Shown: positions 13,401 through 26,250, counted from the first letter of the stretch. The stretch: DNA of 64,000 nt from Amborella trichopoda (GCF_000471905.2 NW_006499399.1:195786-259785); one strand, 5' to 3'. Program-made: numbers and translations. The notes: generated by a model not told the origin, from the letters alone.

Positions 13401-16056
13401 ATCCACTAAACCAAAAGATTTTGGAACAAACCTCGACAAAAACCCCAAGTTGAGCAAACCCTTTTAAACTTGCTCTCCCAAACGGCACCACTGCCGATCT
13501 CTCATCTTTATTCCATAACTAGGTCACTTTCTATGAAGAGAACAACTTTGAGAGCAAACGAGACTTTATCTCACTAAAAGGGAAACCATGCAAAATTTCA
13601 ATGGGAATTGCTTCTCTACAAGAAACAAGCCTCTCAATTTTTCGGAGTCCAAAAGAGGCACCATCACAATGTTTCTGTCCAAAGGTAGCTCTCTTCTCTA
13701 ATAGGAAATCGCATCTTATGCACAGGAGGCTCTACCTCCCTCTCTCTCTAGAGGAATTACCATTCCCATTGGTGACCCAAAATGGGCACACAAATTCGCT
13801 GCACTTTCATCCCATATATATAATTAGGAATCCACACAAAATAGAAAACTTCGTATTGATATAATATATATCTCAAAACACCAATAGATAAATCCAAGAG
13901 TCGTAATCTTTGTTTTGGATTTCTATTTCTTTTAGGAACCTTATCAATATCAATCCCATAAAATATGGGAATATCTCAATCCCATAATATGAGAATATCT
14001 CAATCCCACAAAATATGGGAATATCTTAATTCTACATAATATGGATCAATCTTAATCAATCCCACAAAATATGGGAATACTTAATTCTACATAATATGGA
14101 TCAATCTTAATCAATCCCACAAAATATGAGATTTTCTTATGTGGGTGATTTTGGATAGCACGAAATCCAACAAGGAGCATCCCAAAATTAAGCCGAATTA
14201 TACAGTTTCGATACCAGGAAGCCTTGCGATGGTATGAAAATCTATTGTTACCTTTACCCCTAGTAGGTAACCACGTAAATCTCCGTTCTCCCCCCCAAAC
14301 CCCCGTTCTTCTAATCCCCAATGTTCTTCTGTCTCAACACCCCTCTCAAATTTTTATTCTGAGCACCCAGCTTGTGGGCTGCCTCTACACCTTTCTTATT
14401 TTGCATATAATTTCCCTTCTTTTATAAAGTTAGTTGTTTCTCAAAAAAAGAAAAAGAGAAAAACGAGTCCACTACTTTAAGTAAACTAAAAGCTAGCAAA
14501 TCTTAAACTCAAGGTCTCCAAACCATTTTCTTTTTAAGGGTGAGGTTTGTTTAAGGTGTCAACTTATACTATTGTAGTAAGGGGTGTGTTCTGATACCAC
14601 TTGTTGTGCACGGAAGCTCTAAACCCGATGGGTCAATATTTGACAAATAAAGTTTTAGAAATAAAGCATGCATACAACAAGAACACAAAGATTTACGTGG
14701 TTCACCCCAAAAAGGGCTACATCCTTGGGCACGGCAAACCGATATCCACTAAACCAAAAGATTTTGGAACAAACCTCGACAAAAACCCCAAGTCGAGCAA
14801 ACCTTTTTAAACTTGCTCTCCCAAACGGCACCACTGCCGATCTCTCATCTCTATTCCATAACTAGGTCACTTTCTATGAAGAGAACAACTTTGAGAGCAA
14901 ACGAGACTTTATCTCACTAAAAGGGAAACCATCCAAAATCTCAATGGGAATTGTTTCTCTACAAGAAACAAGCCTCTCAATTTTTTGGAGTCCAAAAGAG
15001 GCACCATCACAATGTTTCTGTCCAAAGGTAGCTCTCTTCTCTTAGAGGAAATCGCATCTTATGCACAGGAGGCTCTACCTCCCTCTCTCTCTAGAGGAAC
15101 CACCATTCCCATTGGTGACCCAAAATGGGCACCCAAATTCGCTGCACTTTCATCCCATATATATAATTAGGAATCCACACAAAATAGAAAACTTCGTATT
15201 GATATAATATATATCTCAAAACACCAATAGATAAATCCAAGAGTCCTAATCTTTGTTTTGGATTTCTATTTCTTTTAGGAACCTTATCAATATCAATCCC
15301 ATAAAATATGGGAATATCTCAATCCCATAATATGAGAATATCTCAATCCCACAAAATATGGGAATATCTTAATTCTACATAATATGGATCAATCTTAATC
15401 AATCCCCCAAAATATGGGAATACTTAATTCTACATAATATGGATCAATCTTAATCAATCCCACAAAATATGGGATTTTCTTATGTGAGTGATTTTGGATA
15501 GCACCAAATCCAACAAGGAGCATCCCAAAATTAAGCCGAAATATACAGTTTCGATACCAGAAAGCCTTGCGATGGTATGAAAATCTATTGTTACCCTTAC
15601 CCCTAGTAGGTAACCACGTAAATCTCCGTTCTCCCTCCCAAACCCCCCTTCTTCTAACCCCCAATGTTCTTCTGTCTCAACACCCCTCTCAAATTTGTAT
15701 TATGAGCACCCAGCTTGTGGGCTGCCTCTACACCTTTCTTATTTTGTGTATAATTTCCCTTCTTTTATAAAGTTAGTAATTTCTCAAAAAAAGAAAAAGA
15801 GAAAAACGAGTCCACTACTTTAAGTAAACTAAAAGCTAGCAAATCTTAAACTCAAGATCTCCAAACCATTTTCTTTTTAAGGGTGAGGTTTGTTTAAGGT
15901 GTCAACTTATACTATTGTAGTAAGGGGTGTGTTCTGATACCACTTGTTGTGCACGGAAGCTCTAAACCCGATGGGTCAATATTTGGCAAATAAAGTATGA
16001 GAAATAAAGCATGAAACACATACAACAAGAACACAAAGATTTACGTTGTTCACCCC

Positions 16057-16431
16057 TACAAAATTTTAAAAAATAATAAAAAAAAAATTAAAAATTAATG
16101 ATCCGGCTAATATGTTACTAAAAAAATCTATTCGTACCCTTATTATTTTTCTTGACTAGAAATCTTTATTTTTTCATACCAATACATTTCGATGTTGAGA
16201 TGATCAATTGAGAGTTCTTAATATTAGAATAATCTTTTTTATTTTTATTATTCCTTCTTTTAAATGACTTATTTTTTGAATCAATGAAGCTGTGCTTATA
16301 TTTTGGCCAACGGGCTTGGATTGAAGAATAAAGCTGTCATCACCGAGAGAGAAGCAAAGAGAAAGCAAAGAAAGGAAGTCACTCAAGAAAAGTGAGAGAG
16401 AGAGAGAGAGAGCCTTTGGTTAAGTGGAAGG
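16057..16431. promoter_or_regulatory. upstream region and 5' UTR of the Jagunal-family gene
   Basis: Only 375 bp separate the last base of the LTR array from the start codon. The first half is A/T-rich; from about 16340 the sequence is GA-rich (AGCAAAGAGAAAGCAAAG, then a GAGAGA run at 16394-16412), typical of plant 5' UTRs. No TATA box can be assigned with confidence. Confidence 0.5.
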
Positions 16432-19400
16432 ATGGAGCGGAGGAGATCCATAGCGAGAAGGCCTTCTGGAACCGACGGCTCCGATTATTCCTATCGCATG
16501 GTCGTCGACCCACGTAAAAAGAGAGAGAGGGAGAACCTTTAGGGTTATGAGAGTTTTAGGGTTTCTCTCTTTTATTTGGCTATTTCATGTCTTTTTTTTT
16601 ACTACGAATTTTTCAGGGTACACAAGGGTTGCTCAAGCCAAGACTAGACTCTCCAAATTGATTTCTTTACAGGTAGGCACTCATCCATCCTTTACTCGCT
16701 CTTACTGGTCCAAGAATTTTTAAATTACGTATTATCCATGATTATGTTGTTCGTATGACCTTTCCATTCCGTGAAGATCATGGTTAAAACTTAAGTTAAT
16801 CTCTCTATGTATTAACAGTTTCAGATATTTGAAAGTTCAGAGCTTTGATATCCTAGTTTGGGATGATGATTCACATCTAGAATGAATTCTGTTGATTAGG
16901 TTACAAATGTGATACAGACACGGAGTTAATGGCTTAGATCCATTTTAGGTTCGGTGTAATTTTGTTTGCTAAATTTGAATGTATTATTTATTGATTAATT
17001 ATTTGGTCTTTCTTCTTTGGGCATGCTTAATGAATCAGAAGGGATTCCTTATGTCATTTAGGGCAAAAATGAAGTATTGGAGTTCAAGGGCATAACATTT
17101 ATTCGGAGTAAGCATAACCTGATGGTCATCTCATATGAACTACAATGTTTTTCTGCTTGTGTGAAAAATGTTCTCCTAGTTAAAGCCAAAAAAATTGTCC
17201 TTCTATTTATTTGAGTTTATGACCCCTCCTTAATTTTCATTAGTGATAACCTATTTCTGAATTTGAAAAATGCAGTCAGTGATTACATAGGCAATAATAG
17301 GTCTACTAATGTGAAGCGGAACAATGGAAAGTTGACGCACATCTAAAGTGGTTGACATGGTTCAAGGCATGCTAACAACAATATTGAATATCCACATGTA
17401 TGTGTGCTCCAAATGTACATATATGCATATATTTGTTTTGTTTATGTTGTATTTTTTTTAACTATGTAATGTTGGCCCAAATACAATGGATCTTTTGGTT
17501 TTCAGATGTAAATAAAGCTGAAGTAACACGTTAATTGGGTTTTGAACTAAACTAGAAATGTTATCAAACATATGGCAACCATTTTTTCACTATAAAAAAC
17601 AGTCAAACAGTGTTTTAAAATGCGGGATGTAATACGATACATTGGGTGACTGCATCACCCTGATGCGGTCAATAAATATAAAAAAATTCTAAAAAATTTC
17701 AAAAATAGGTTAATGCATAAGAAAAAATTTGGAAGTGATTCATGTGATAGTAGGTATTCAATTTATTCATTAACTCTAAAAGTATCAGCTGTCAGAGATC
17801 CTGTATCCACTATCACTTGATAGATCATAGAAGACATTAGAAAGTAGAAACTAGAAACTAACTTCATAAAACCTTCAACAACCATAATCACAAATTTGCA
17901 ACTACAAACTTTAAAGTTACAAAATACAAACTGAAAGTCTATGAAGATTAAAGAGTTCAAAAGGCAAGACAAATCATCATTATTTGTCAAGTCTTGAGAT
18001 TCTAAATTTTGTATTTTAATCAGACAAGTTATCTAGAGAGTCTCCATGTGCATTGTCATCACTATCATCCTCAGTGGCCTCTACATATTATTCTTCTTCC
18101 TCAGTCTCCTCTAAGTTAACCTCCTCCTCGATTGCTGGAGCTGATGTGCGACTGGACCCAGCATTACTTTTTTGTGCTCTAGTGTTAGGCTGTTATTCTT
18201 CATTAGCCCCTGTGGCTAGCTCGACATCAAGCAAAGCATCCTCTTCAAACACATGTTTTGCTCCTGGATCCATGATCTACTCAATTGTGCAATCACCATC
18301 AGGGTCATACAATTGAATTGGGTCGAGATCCATGCGCGTTTGATACCTCTCACCAAGCCGCTCATTATACCGCACATAAACCAAATCATTCAACTTTTCT
18401 GCTCCAACCTATTTCTTTTTTTGTTATGGAATTGTGGTGCAAAACAAGGAAACAAGCAAAAATAACATATATCATTTTCTTGTTTCTACGTTTACTCTTC
18501 TTAGATAAGTTGGATTTTAGAAAATTAAAATTTGAAATCCAAGAAATAAGGATTGACTTACATGCTCAAATGCGGTCCAATTACATTCACAACTAGATGA
18601 GCTACATGTGAGACTCCAACACTCGAATAGCAAGAAGTTGTAGATTTGATGTCTCGCTTCCATATAATGCCCACCATGCAGCGGTATAACATTTTATAGT
18701 TTAGATAAATATTTAATTATTTATATAAATGGAACTATACATTATACAAGTAAAAAATTGTAAAGAAAACAAAATAGAAAGGGTACTTTTGGCCTTTACC
18801 CGGATCTATAATGTCCCTGTTTCGAGTAGCAATCTCTCTCCCAAAGTTTCCCAATGTGAAGTTGAACTTGTTCAATTCTTGGCTTTGGATCTCATCTTGG
18901 ATATCTTTGTCAGGGACCAACCTCTTGAGCACATCTAAGAACCCTCCATTTATTACACGATCAAACTCAATGGCTGGGTGCTTGTAGTGAAGAGATGGAT
19001 TTAGAAAATAACCAGTTGAATGGAGGTGCCTGTGAAGCTCGTTATCCCATCTCCTATCAATAATTCCAAGTATAGCCTGTATTTCTTTTCATCATCCTTT
19101 AAACCATTTTTTTATCTCCCCTCTTGTCTCATGTATGTAGCCTATGGCGGGCTTCACGTCACCATCAACCAATCGAAGCACTCTCACTAAAGGCTAGCCA
19201 CCTCCAATGCATGATATACCTTATCCTAAAAAGATGTATTTAGAATAATCTGTTTAGCCTTTCTCCCATCCTGATGCTTTGAGCATTTACTTTTACTCCA
19301 TTGCTCCGAAGCAAACACGTTTCTCAAGGCATTTTTTTGCTTGCATAGGTTTTGAAGAGCAAGAAATGATGTGGCAAATCTAGTGACACCCAGTCTAATT

Positions 19401-22400
19401 ATCTCTTTCCTTGTAAAAGTCCTCACTATGCTAAGGACTATGGTGTGGTTATAAATAAATCCACCAACAAACATAGTTTTTGAAATCACCTCACTAAATA
19501 TCTATGTTGTATCCATTTCCTTAAGCATGAGATTAACATAATGAGCTGCACAAGGAGTCCAAAACATATGCTTCCTCTTCAAAGTCAAAAAATGCATAGC
19601 TGTAGTGTAATTGGCACCATTGTCAGTGACAATTTGTACATGTTTCTCTCCAACAAATTCTACAATCTCATCCATCAAGTCACATAAGTATCTAGCTTCA
19701 TATGAGTTATCTGATGCATAAAATGACTCAACAAAAAACAGTATATGTTGGACAGTTAACTAAAAAATTAATAAATTCCCTTGACTTCCCATCAGACCAT
19801 CCATCACACATAATAGTGGCCCATACTTCTCCCACCCTTCTCTTTGAGAAATCAATTTTTTTTAACATCGGATACAACATCCTTCAATAAGGGCTCCCAA
19901 ATCTCATGTAATGTAGGATGATTAAGTTCTGGGCTAAATTGTTCAATTGCCTGGACCATACATGCAGAACTATCGAGGGTTATAGTATTAAAAGGAATGT
20001 TAGCCATGTAAAACCACTTTGCAATGTACTTACATACCTTCTTCCTCTCGTCTTTCTTGTATTGATTTTCAATTGTGGCTTGTTTTCTTTTTTTCCTCCT
20101 CGCTTGAACCACAATTTCGGGGTTAGGGGTGCAAGAAGTATCCATTGGCCCCGTAGAGAGATGTTTTTTTTCCAACACTACCACCAGTATTTATAATCCT
20201 CTTTTGACCTTGGAGTACCTTTTGACTCGTACCAACTTTAGACATATCCTCTTCATTTTCATCATCATAAAATAATTTCATCAATTCAGAGTTTATTGAA
20301 TTTTATCAATTAATTCTTTTCGTTTTATTCTCTTCTTTTCTTTTTGTTTTTTCAAGCTATCCATGTATTCTCTAATCATGTTTTTGATATCCTCAGTAGC
20401 TTGTGGGCGTGCTCTTGCAATCTCAGAAATATGGGCTAAGTGTTCTTTTTGTCAAAAAATACCCCCTATATAAGTATTTCCATATAGAGTACAAATAACA
20501 CAATTTTGGTCTTTTGGATTTTTTAGTTTTGCTTATCTCCAAGCCAGATCCTTGTTGCTAGAAGATTGTGAAGAAGACATTGCCCCAAAATAAAGTATTA
20601 GTGTGCTAGGAAATAAAAACTTACTGATTACTTGAAGAAAATATCGATTTATTCTTGGCCCTTGAAGCCCTCAATTTGTTTTCAAAGCTTCTTTTAAAAT
20701 TCCTCAAATCAACACCCAAAATAAACCAATCAACAACCAAAGATCATCCAAGACAAAAATCCAAGAATTTCAAAAAATAAAATTTCAGCCACTTTTTTTT
20801 TTATCTCCTAAAGGCCAAGGATGTGGCTGATTTTGGTGGTTTGAGGGGGTCTCATACCCCCCCAAACCCTTTCCCCCCCTTTTCGGGGCTTAAAAAGACC
20901 AAAATACCCCATTTCGAGGGGGTATTTTTTATTTCGCATGCAAACCGTGTATGCACCCTATGGGGGCCATGTGCTATGCGGCCACGTATGCGGTGGGATG
21001 TGGCACATATGCGGGTGCATCCTACCAAAGCGCATATGCGGTGTCAAGCAATGAGGTTGTCAGCACATCTCGCATGATGCGGCTACATATGCGGCAATGT
21101 GGCCACATTTTAAACACTCGTCACAAATAGCTTGCTGTAAGTTTATTTGGGGCTCTAAAAGTAATGCTTTAAGATCTCTAACTTTGTCACGCACAAAAGA
21201 ATCAAAGCCCCAAATTGATTGGAATTATTGTAAACCTCATCCAAGCAACACCAAGCTAATTTCCGACAAGTATATACTCATCAAAGCCAAGCACAAATCA
21301 TTCTAACAAACTAAAAATGGTGCCCTATATTTTTCTCCTTGCTCATGCAAACTTTTCCCCAATTTCAATTAATTTTTCAGATAGAAAATATGAACAAAAA
21401 CATGGAACAAACTCACCAAATTCGTAGAGATTTGCAGGGTCTGTTTTGTTGCCTTTCTGGAGATAGAAACTTGCTCAGAATGAGTTTTTCATGAACATAT
21501 TGCATAAGAGGAAAGACAAACTTGGTGTAAAATAAGAGTTAGGAGATAATCTAGAGTGAGAATAAGGAAATGGGCTTGGATCAAGACGGTAGAGGCTAGG
21601 TTTTCATAGCCCAATGTCTCAAGTTCCGTTCCTATGTAACCTTGTCAACAAAAAAAAAAAAATCTAGAGAGAGAAAGTGTTGTGAGAGGCAACACAGTGC
21701 TGTTATCTTATCCTATGATGTTGGAGGGCCCCTACAGAGATGAGAGGCACCTCGCTGTACCCAGTTCACAAGGAAGTTTAAGTGAGAGAAAGAGGCTTTA
21801 GAGAGGGAGAAGGAACTCGTGTAAGGTGCCTAAGCCTCTCCAAATCCTTTCCCATAGATAGCCATTTAAAGGAAATCCTTTCCTGTATATAGCCCTAACT
21901 TTTAGCATATTGTGGTGTAAAAAATTCTTAGGATGGTCTGAAATCTATTTTCATCTCTGATCATAAAATTTAAAATTACAAAAAATGGTTCAAATCAAGT
22001 AGGATGTTTAAAATTTAAAATTACACATGAAAATCGTGAAAATGGACGGTCCAGATAATGTGTTGCACGATGCACTACTTGGGGCTCCCAATCTTTTTTA
22101 TGTCGAGGCGATCAATTAGGGGGGGTTTCCAACATCAAAATAGCCTTTTCCAATGGATTTTTGTGGTGCACCTTAATTCTGCAGTTTTTTTTCATTGCAA
22201 CCTTATATATGTATCCTTTTTCCATGTACTGAGGCTTTCTAATGCTCTTTGTGAGGTAAGTCCAACAATTGTTATTATCACAAACATATGCATGATTCTA
22301 CAGTTGTCAAGAACTTTTTTAATGTTATATACTCGCCTGAATTCTATTTGAATGAAAATCAGATCATTGTGCAAGTTGTATAGTGGGAGGCTCTTTTAGA

Positions 22401-25400
22401 AAAAGCACTGTTTTGTCTTGGTGTGCGGCCGTCCTGCCTCCATGGAAGACTGTTCGGCCTCATCACTTCTTTTATCCGTCCAAGTGTTGTTTTCATGAAG
22501 CACGAACTTGAGTAGTTGTTCATGATGACCAATCGCTTGGAATTGATAGACATTGTATAAAGCCTATCCATTTCTGCTTTATAACAGTGTGAATCTCACA
22601 AATATTGAGCCTTAAAAAGATAATATTTTGAACCTTTTGTTTGAAAATATTTTCTCAACCTATTTCTCAATGCATATTAGTCAATTTTGGTTCACATTAG
22701 CTCATGTCTAAGTACTTGCAAATTAGTTGGTTATTCCATTTATTGGAAATGATTATTTTGAGGTTTAGCCAAAGCAAGCGATAAACATCAACTAGTATTG
22801 TAGTAATAAACAAAATATTGTGAAACATGCATATGCTATATTTTAATGATGGTCTGAAGGCAACTCCTTGGACTTAAGCTTATCCGTTGATAGCAATGAG
22901 CAAAAACTATGCTAGGAGCAATATGGTTTCTGCCTGTCATGCTCAGACATGCATGGTATATGGTGCGTTTGTGTTCCATGATTGCTATTGTCATGAGGAC
23001 TGTCCTTTGCAATTCTAGCTGCACTAACACACCCATGTAAAGAAGACAAGAAGCATGAATGGGGACTCAGCCTATTTAAACGGTCTAAGCTGGGGGCTTT
23101 TGTAGACCCTCGATTATTTGACTTTTGATGTACAGGGATGTGATCTGCCACCAGCAGCTATTACACATGAATCACCCACACATGCATGGCCTGAGGCCTT
23201 ATCCATGCACTTGACTCAAGCGAAGTGCATGTCATGACAGCATTGGATGTATGATCGTTGCTAGTCAAGAACGCTGGTGCAGCTCAGGTGTCGTGTTACC
23301 CAAAGTTGCTGTTGTTTGTCTGCACTACACGTCGCACCAAGTTGTGCTAATGCCGGGCATTCTCACAAGTCTCTCAGTCTATAAGATTTAGTTTCAATCT
23401 CTGCACTCCTGTTGCTCACCAGCTTTGAATCGCCTGCCAGCACACCTGGGCGAGGGAAGTCCATAGAGTGGAGGCACTCTCAACTTGGGTTTATCAATTT
23501 GAACCATTTGGCTGCCGAGAGAGGCAGCAATCTGCCGTCAACTAGCATGTCCACACCATCCCCTTTCATCCTTTCCAAATTTGTTTAAGGAGGTGGGAGG
23601 AGTTCCTAAAATTCCTCCCTTTTGACCTATCTTCAAGTAAGGGTCTGACAGTTTTCTTTTGTGAGGATTAGCTCGACACGTTTTTGGAATCAGTTTTATA
23701 GCCTAGTTTGCTAGGATTTATGTGATTAATGGCATGTGCTAGGCGAGTGACTTGGCAGGCAACCCCAAATGCCTTCCCCAGGGAAACATGGATGGTTTTC
23801 TTAAGTTGCAGAAGTGCTTACACGCAAACTTGTGAAATTCAGGTGTCTCCATATGCCAAGGGATGTACTAGTGTACACAAACAGTAAAAAGACCGAGACT
23901 GCATCAGCTTTAAGTGTTAAAACTCGACACTATGGTCTTATTTTATGCCTTTTGTAGTGCTTGATATTTGGTCATCTTTAACATCATATTTGAAATTAGC
24001 ATCTTCTTCTATTTCTTTCAGTTTAATGTCAAGCACACCCTTTGAATTTAATTGAAGATTCAATTGTCAGTTTTTCTTTTAAATTGTTTTGTATTCAATT
24101 TACAGGCAGGCAGTCAACTTTTAGGAGTACTTTGTGCATTGTTATCGGCCTCGTGGAAGAATAGTTCGAATAAAGTTTTCATTGCATCAATCATTGTTGG
24201 ATTTGGTTCTCTCATAATTGGAGAATTAGGTGCGCTTGCGAAATGATGGCCTGTTTATTTCTTTTCCTTTCCTTTTATTTTTACCTTAATTTTTTAGAAT
24301 CTGTCGCCCACCACCCCCTTCTGCCTGAAAAAATCAAAAAGCAAATTGAAGACATGCTTCTTAAAATTTCCATGTCCTTGACTTTTTCATTTGAAAATTG
24401 GTGCTTCTTTAAAGGCCGGAGGAATAGTCGTGCAAACTTCTTGAAACTCTACATTGTTGCATCATCGGCCACAGCAGTGCTTTCTCTTGAACGTATTGTC
24501 ACAAGGGATCTCTTAAAGGTGAATTCCGTGATCCAGTTGCTACTGAATTATGGTAGTTGTGGAACTTCTATTATACTGGGGAGATCCAAATCGATGTTTC
24601 TGTAGAAGTTTAGCTTTTCTTTCTCTTGCCTCTTCCTATCTCCAAGGAGTATGCATGTTATATGTCGGCAGAATTAATTGTGGAATTAGAGTGTAAGTCT
24701 TGACTCTTCCCTTTATAAATAAACTTGTGCAAATGAACTATAATATCGTCGTCTTGTTGTCCATGTCATCATAGATTATGCTGATTACAAGAGATTTGAT
24801 TAGTTGGGTGGGAATATCATCATCATCATCATCTTAGCCTTATCTCAACTATTTAGGATCGGCTATACGAATTCTATTCTGTCATTTTATTCTATTAAGA
24901 GTTATAACCGCCATCAGACTATAGATCACCATTTTTCTTCTCATTGCTTCCATCCATGTCTTTTTGGGCTTTTCACTAACCCTTCGAGAACATTCAACTT
25001 GAACCGAATCACCCCTCCTAACTGGTGGTGTTCTAGGTCTATATTGTACATAGCCATCTAAGTCTAATTTCTCCCATCCTATCCGCCATTAAAACCACTC
25101 CCAAGTATTCTAAGATGTATTCGTTCCGGATTCTGTTTTTTCTTGTCTTTTTATTCTTCCATCTCAATATCGTCATCTTAGCTACACTCATTCTATGAAT
25201 ATATTTATTGAATTACGATATTCTGAATTCCTTTTTTTCTTGATTTATAAGTGGGAATATGTCCACTAAATTGCTATATTTATAAAATATTCCAGATTAA
25301 TTAGGGAATATTTAAAAAACATTTGTTGAGTATGTGACTAAGTCAGATATCGATGAAATTGGGAAAAGGAAAAAAAACATGTGACGAGTAATCTTGAATG

Positions 25401-25761
25401 TTAATAAATAAATGAAATACGATTTTACTTCTTTTTTTGGTTGTCCTTCCCTAGTTGGTTAAGAACAGTAACTTAATCTTATGCGACCTACTCTCTCTCT
25501 CTCTATTGTCATGTGATTGTGGTGGTCGTGGATTAGTTAACTAGTGGAGGAAGCACATTGGAGTTCTCATTGTTCAACAAATTTGAAGTTGCGTGTGTAG
25601 TACTCGGTGAGTTTCTGAACCCTTCAGTGAGGTATTCTACACTGGCTTTATACTATCTTCTAATTATGTAATTTTCGCATTCAGGTGTGCCGCTGTTGAT
25701 TTTTGTAATCGCTACATCAATATCGCTGCTGCAAAATATGTCACCCAAGAGGCTTTCTTAA
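16432..25761 (+). CDS. Jagunal-family membrane protein, six exons, 170 aa
   Basis: Jagunal proteins are small ER multi-pass membrane proteins; in animals they act in ER organisation and secretion, and the plant role is poorly known. Exons: 16432-16513, 16617-16672, 24106-24229, 24415-24518, 25537-25606, 25685-25761. All introns are GT-AG, the phases join, and the total is 513 nt including TAA. The N-terminus carries the family signature GTDGSD (about residues 13-18) followed by YRMVVDPRY. Four hydrophobic segments lie near residues 47-64, 69-86, 95-111 and 138-162, with GELGRRRNSRANFLKLY between the second and third, and the protein ends QNMSPKRLS. Exon 5 is the weakest call: its acceptor (GGATTAG at 25530-25536) lacks a good pyrimidine tract. 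Intron 2 is 7.4 kb and transposon-filled. Confidence 0.85.
16539..16564 (+). promoter_or_regulatory. telo-box motifs in intron 1 of the Jagunal-family gene
   Basis: TTAGGGTTA and TAGGGTTT lie in the 103-bp first intron, about 30-50 bp after the donor. Telo-boxes near plant 5' ends are known to be linked with high expression in dividing cells; any role here is inference. Confidence 0.4.
17607..21118 (-). mobile_element. hAT element with degenerate DUF659-type transposase, in intron 2
   Basis: Left end CAGTGTTTTAAAATGCGG at about 17608; right end, read in reverse, GAGTGTTTAAAATGTGGCC at about 21118. These are matching hAT-style terminal repeats. Flanks CAGTCAAA and GTCACAAA look like an imperfect 8-bp target duplication. 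The transposase reads on the minus strand: an N-terminal block at 19852-20184 (RRKKRKQATIENQYKK, then KWFYMANIPFNT), TDNGANY and FWTPCAAHYVNLMLKEMD near 19500-19650, GVTRFATSFLALQNL at 19226-19489, LVPDKDIQDEI near 18735-18932, and an acidic tail near 18030-18320. Stops and frame changes separate the blocks, so it is inactive. Subterminal GC-rich GCATATGCGG words are repeated at 20935-21110. Confidence 0.85.
21911..22207 (+). mobile_element. MITE family B, copy 1 (partial)
   Basis: Shares a backbone with copies at 35922-36248, 37621-38000 and 59169-59557: GTAAAAAATTCTTAGGATGG, GAAAATGGACGGTCCA, GATAATGTGTTGCA, CGATCAATTAG, GGTGCACCTTAATTCT and TTGCAACCTTATAT. The left terminal repeat is missing. 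It has no coding capacity and lies in intron 2 of the Jagunal-family gene. Confidence 0.75.
22208..24105 (+). other. remainder of Jagunal-family intron 2, nothing recognised
   Basis: Intron sequence between MITE B copy 1 and exon 3. It has somewhat higher GC near 23000-23500 but no domain, repeat or RNA gene that I can recognise. Confidence 0.6.
24817..25205 (-). mobile_element. RTE-type LINE 3' fragment
   Basis: On the minus strand the sequence ends in a TGA-TGA-TGA run preceded by CCGATCCTAAATAGTTGAG, the hallmark 3' end of plant RTE non-LTR elements. Upstream, decayed codons still read like the RTE C-terminus (NRIRNEYILEYLGV, DRMGEIRLRWL). It is 5'-truncated and non-functional. It sits in intron 4 (24519-25536) of the Jagunal-family gene, antisense to it. 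Confidence 0.8.
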
Positions 25762-26250
25762 TGCATAATGCCTCAATCGCTTTTCTTGTATAGTTATATC
25801 ACAGCAAAGAAGGCAATAATCCATATGTGGGAAAGACTTACAAGGAGTATGCAAAAGTTGAAAAATGTTTCAAGTCAATTGTTATTGTTCAAATTTAACT
25901 TTTTTGTGTTCATTTAATGAATAATATCAAAACGGGACTGGTTTATGGCAGAGCTTGAAGTTTTTAATGATAGGAGTCTTCTTTGTTTTAACTCTTTCAA
26001 GTAGAGAGATGAATTGAATCTTTGATGCTTGAGAAATTCTCAAATCTCCTATTTATTGTGGGATTACGTCTACATAAACTATTTATCGTACTTGCCTTTT
26101 AAATTTCAAAATAGTCGATTGTAAGAGTGTCATTGAATAAACAATTTCAAAAAATAAATTTTTTGATTTCATGACTCCCTTCAAATAATTCAATTTGACA
26201 TCTAACGAGTGAGAATGATTATGACATATATGTACGACAGATAAAAAATG
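25762..26250. other. 3' flank of the Jagunal-family gene
   Basis: AT-rich probable 3' UTR and downstream DNA. No single poly(A) signal can be chosen; AATGAATAATA near 25916 is one candidate. No other feature is visible. Confidence 0.5.

Larger units (their letters stand above)
4867..16056 (-). repeat. tandem array of about 8.3 LTR-plus-spacer units (1348 bp each)
   Basis: Head-to-tail repeat with a period of 1348 bp; unit starts recur at about 4867, 6215, 7563, 8911, 10234, 11582, 12930 and 14278. Each unit is a minus-oriented copia-type LTR plus a 429-bp spacer. The LTRs lie at 5191-6109, 6539-7457, 7887-8805, 9235-10128, 10558-11476, 11906-12824, 13254-14172, 14602-15515, and a partial ninth at 15945-16056. 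Units differ by only a few percent or less by eye, so the amplification looks recent. No gag or pol sequence is present in any unit. The short ORFs that recur every 1348 bp are by-products of the repeat. This is a fossil of LTR kin, expanded as a satellite-like array. Confidence 0.95.

Noticed and set aside
5538-15770. Families of 60-90-codon ORFs (MGIASLQETS..., MRWYENLLLP..., MLCTEALNPM..., MGVRRRGVWG...) recurring through 5.5-15.8 kb
   Set aside because: They recur every 1348 bp on both strands because the LTR/spacer unit recurs. They overlap each other and show no protein-like conservation beyond DNA identity.
4867-16056. CRISPR-like or gene-cluster reading of the regular repeats
   Set aside because: The period is 1348 bp, the whole unit is repeated with no unique spacers, and the unit has LTR ends and a primer site.
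18053-18316. Serine-rich plus-strand ORF
   Set aside because: It is the antisense of the acidic tail of the hAT transposase on the minus strand.
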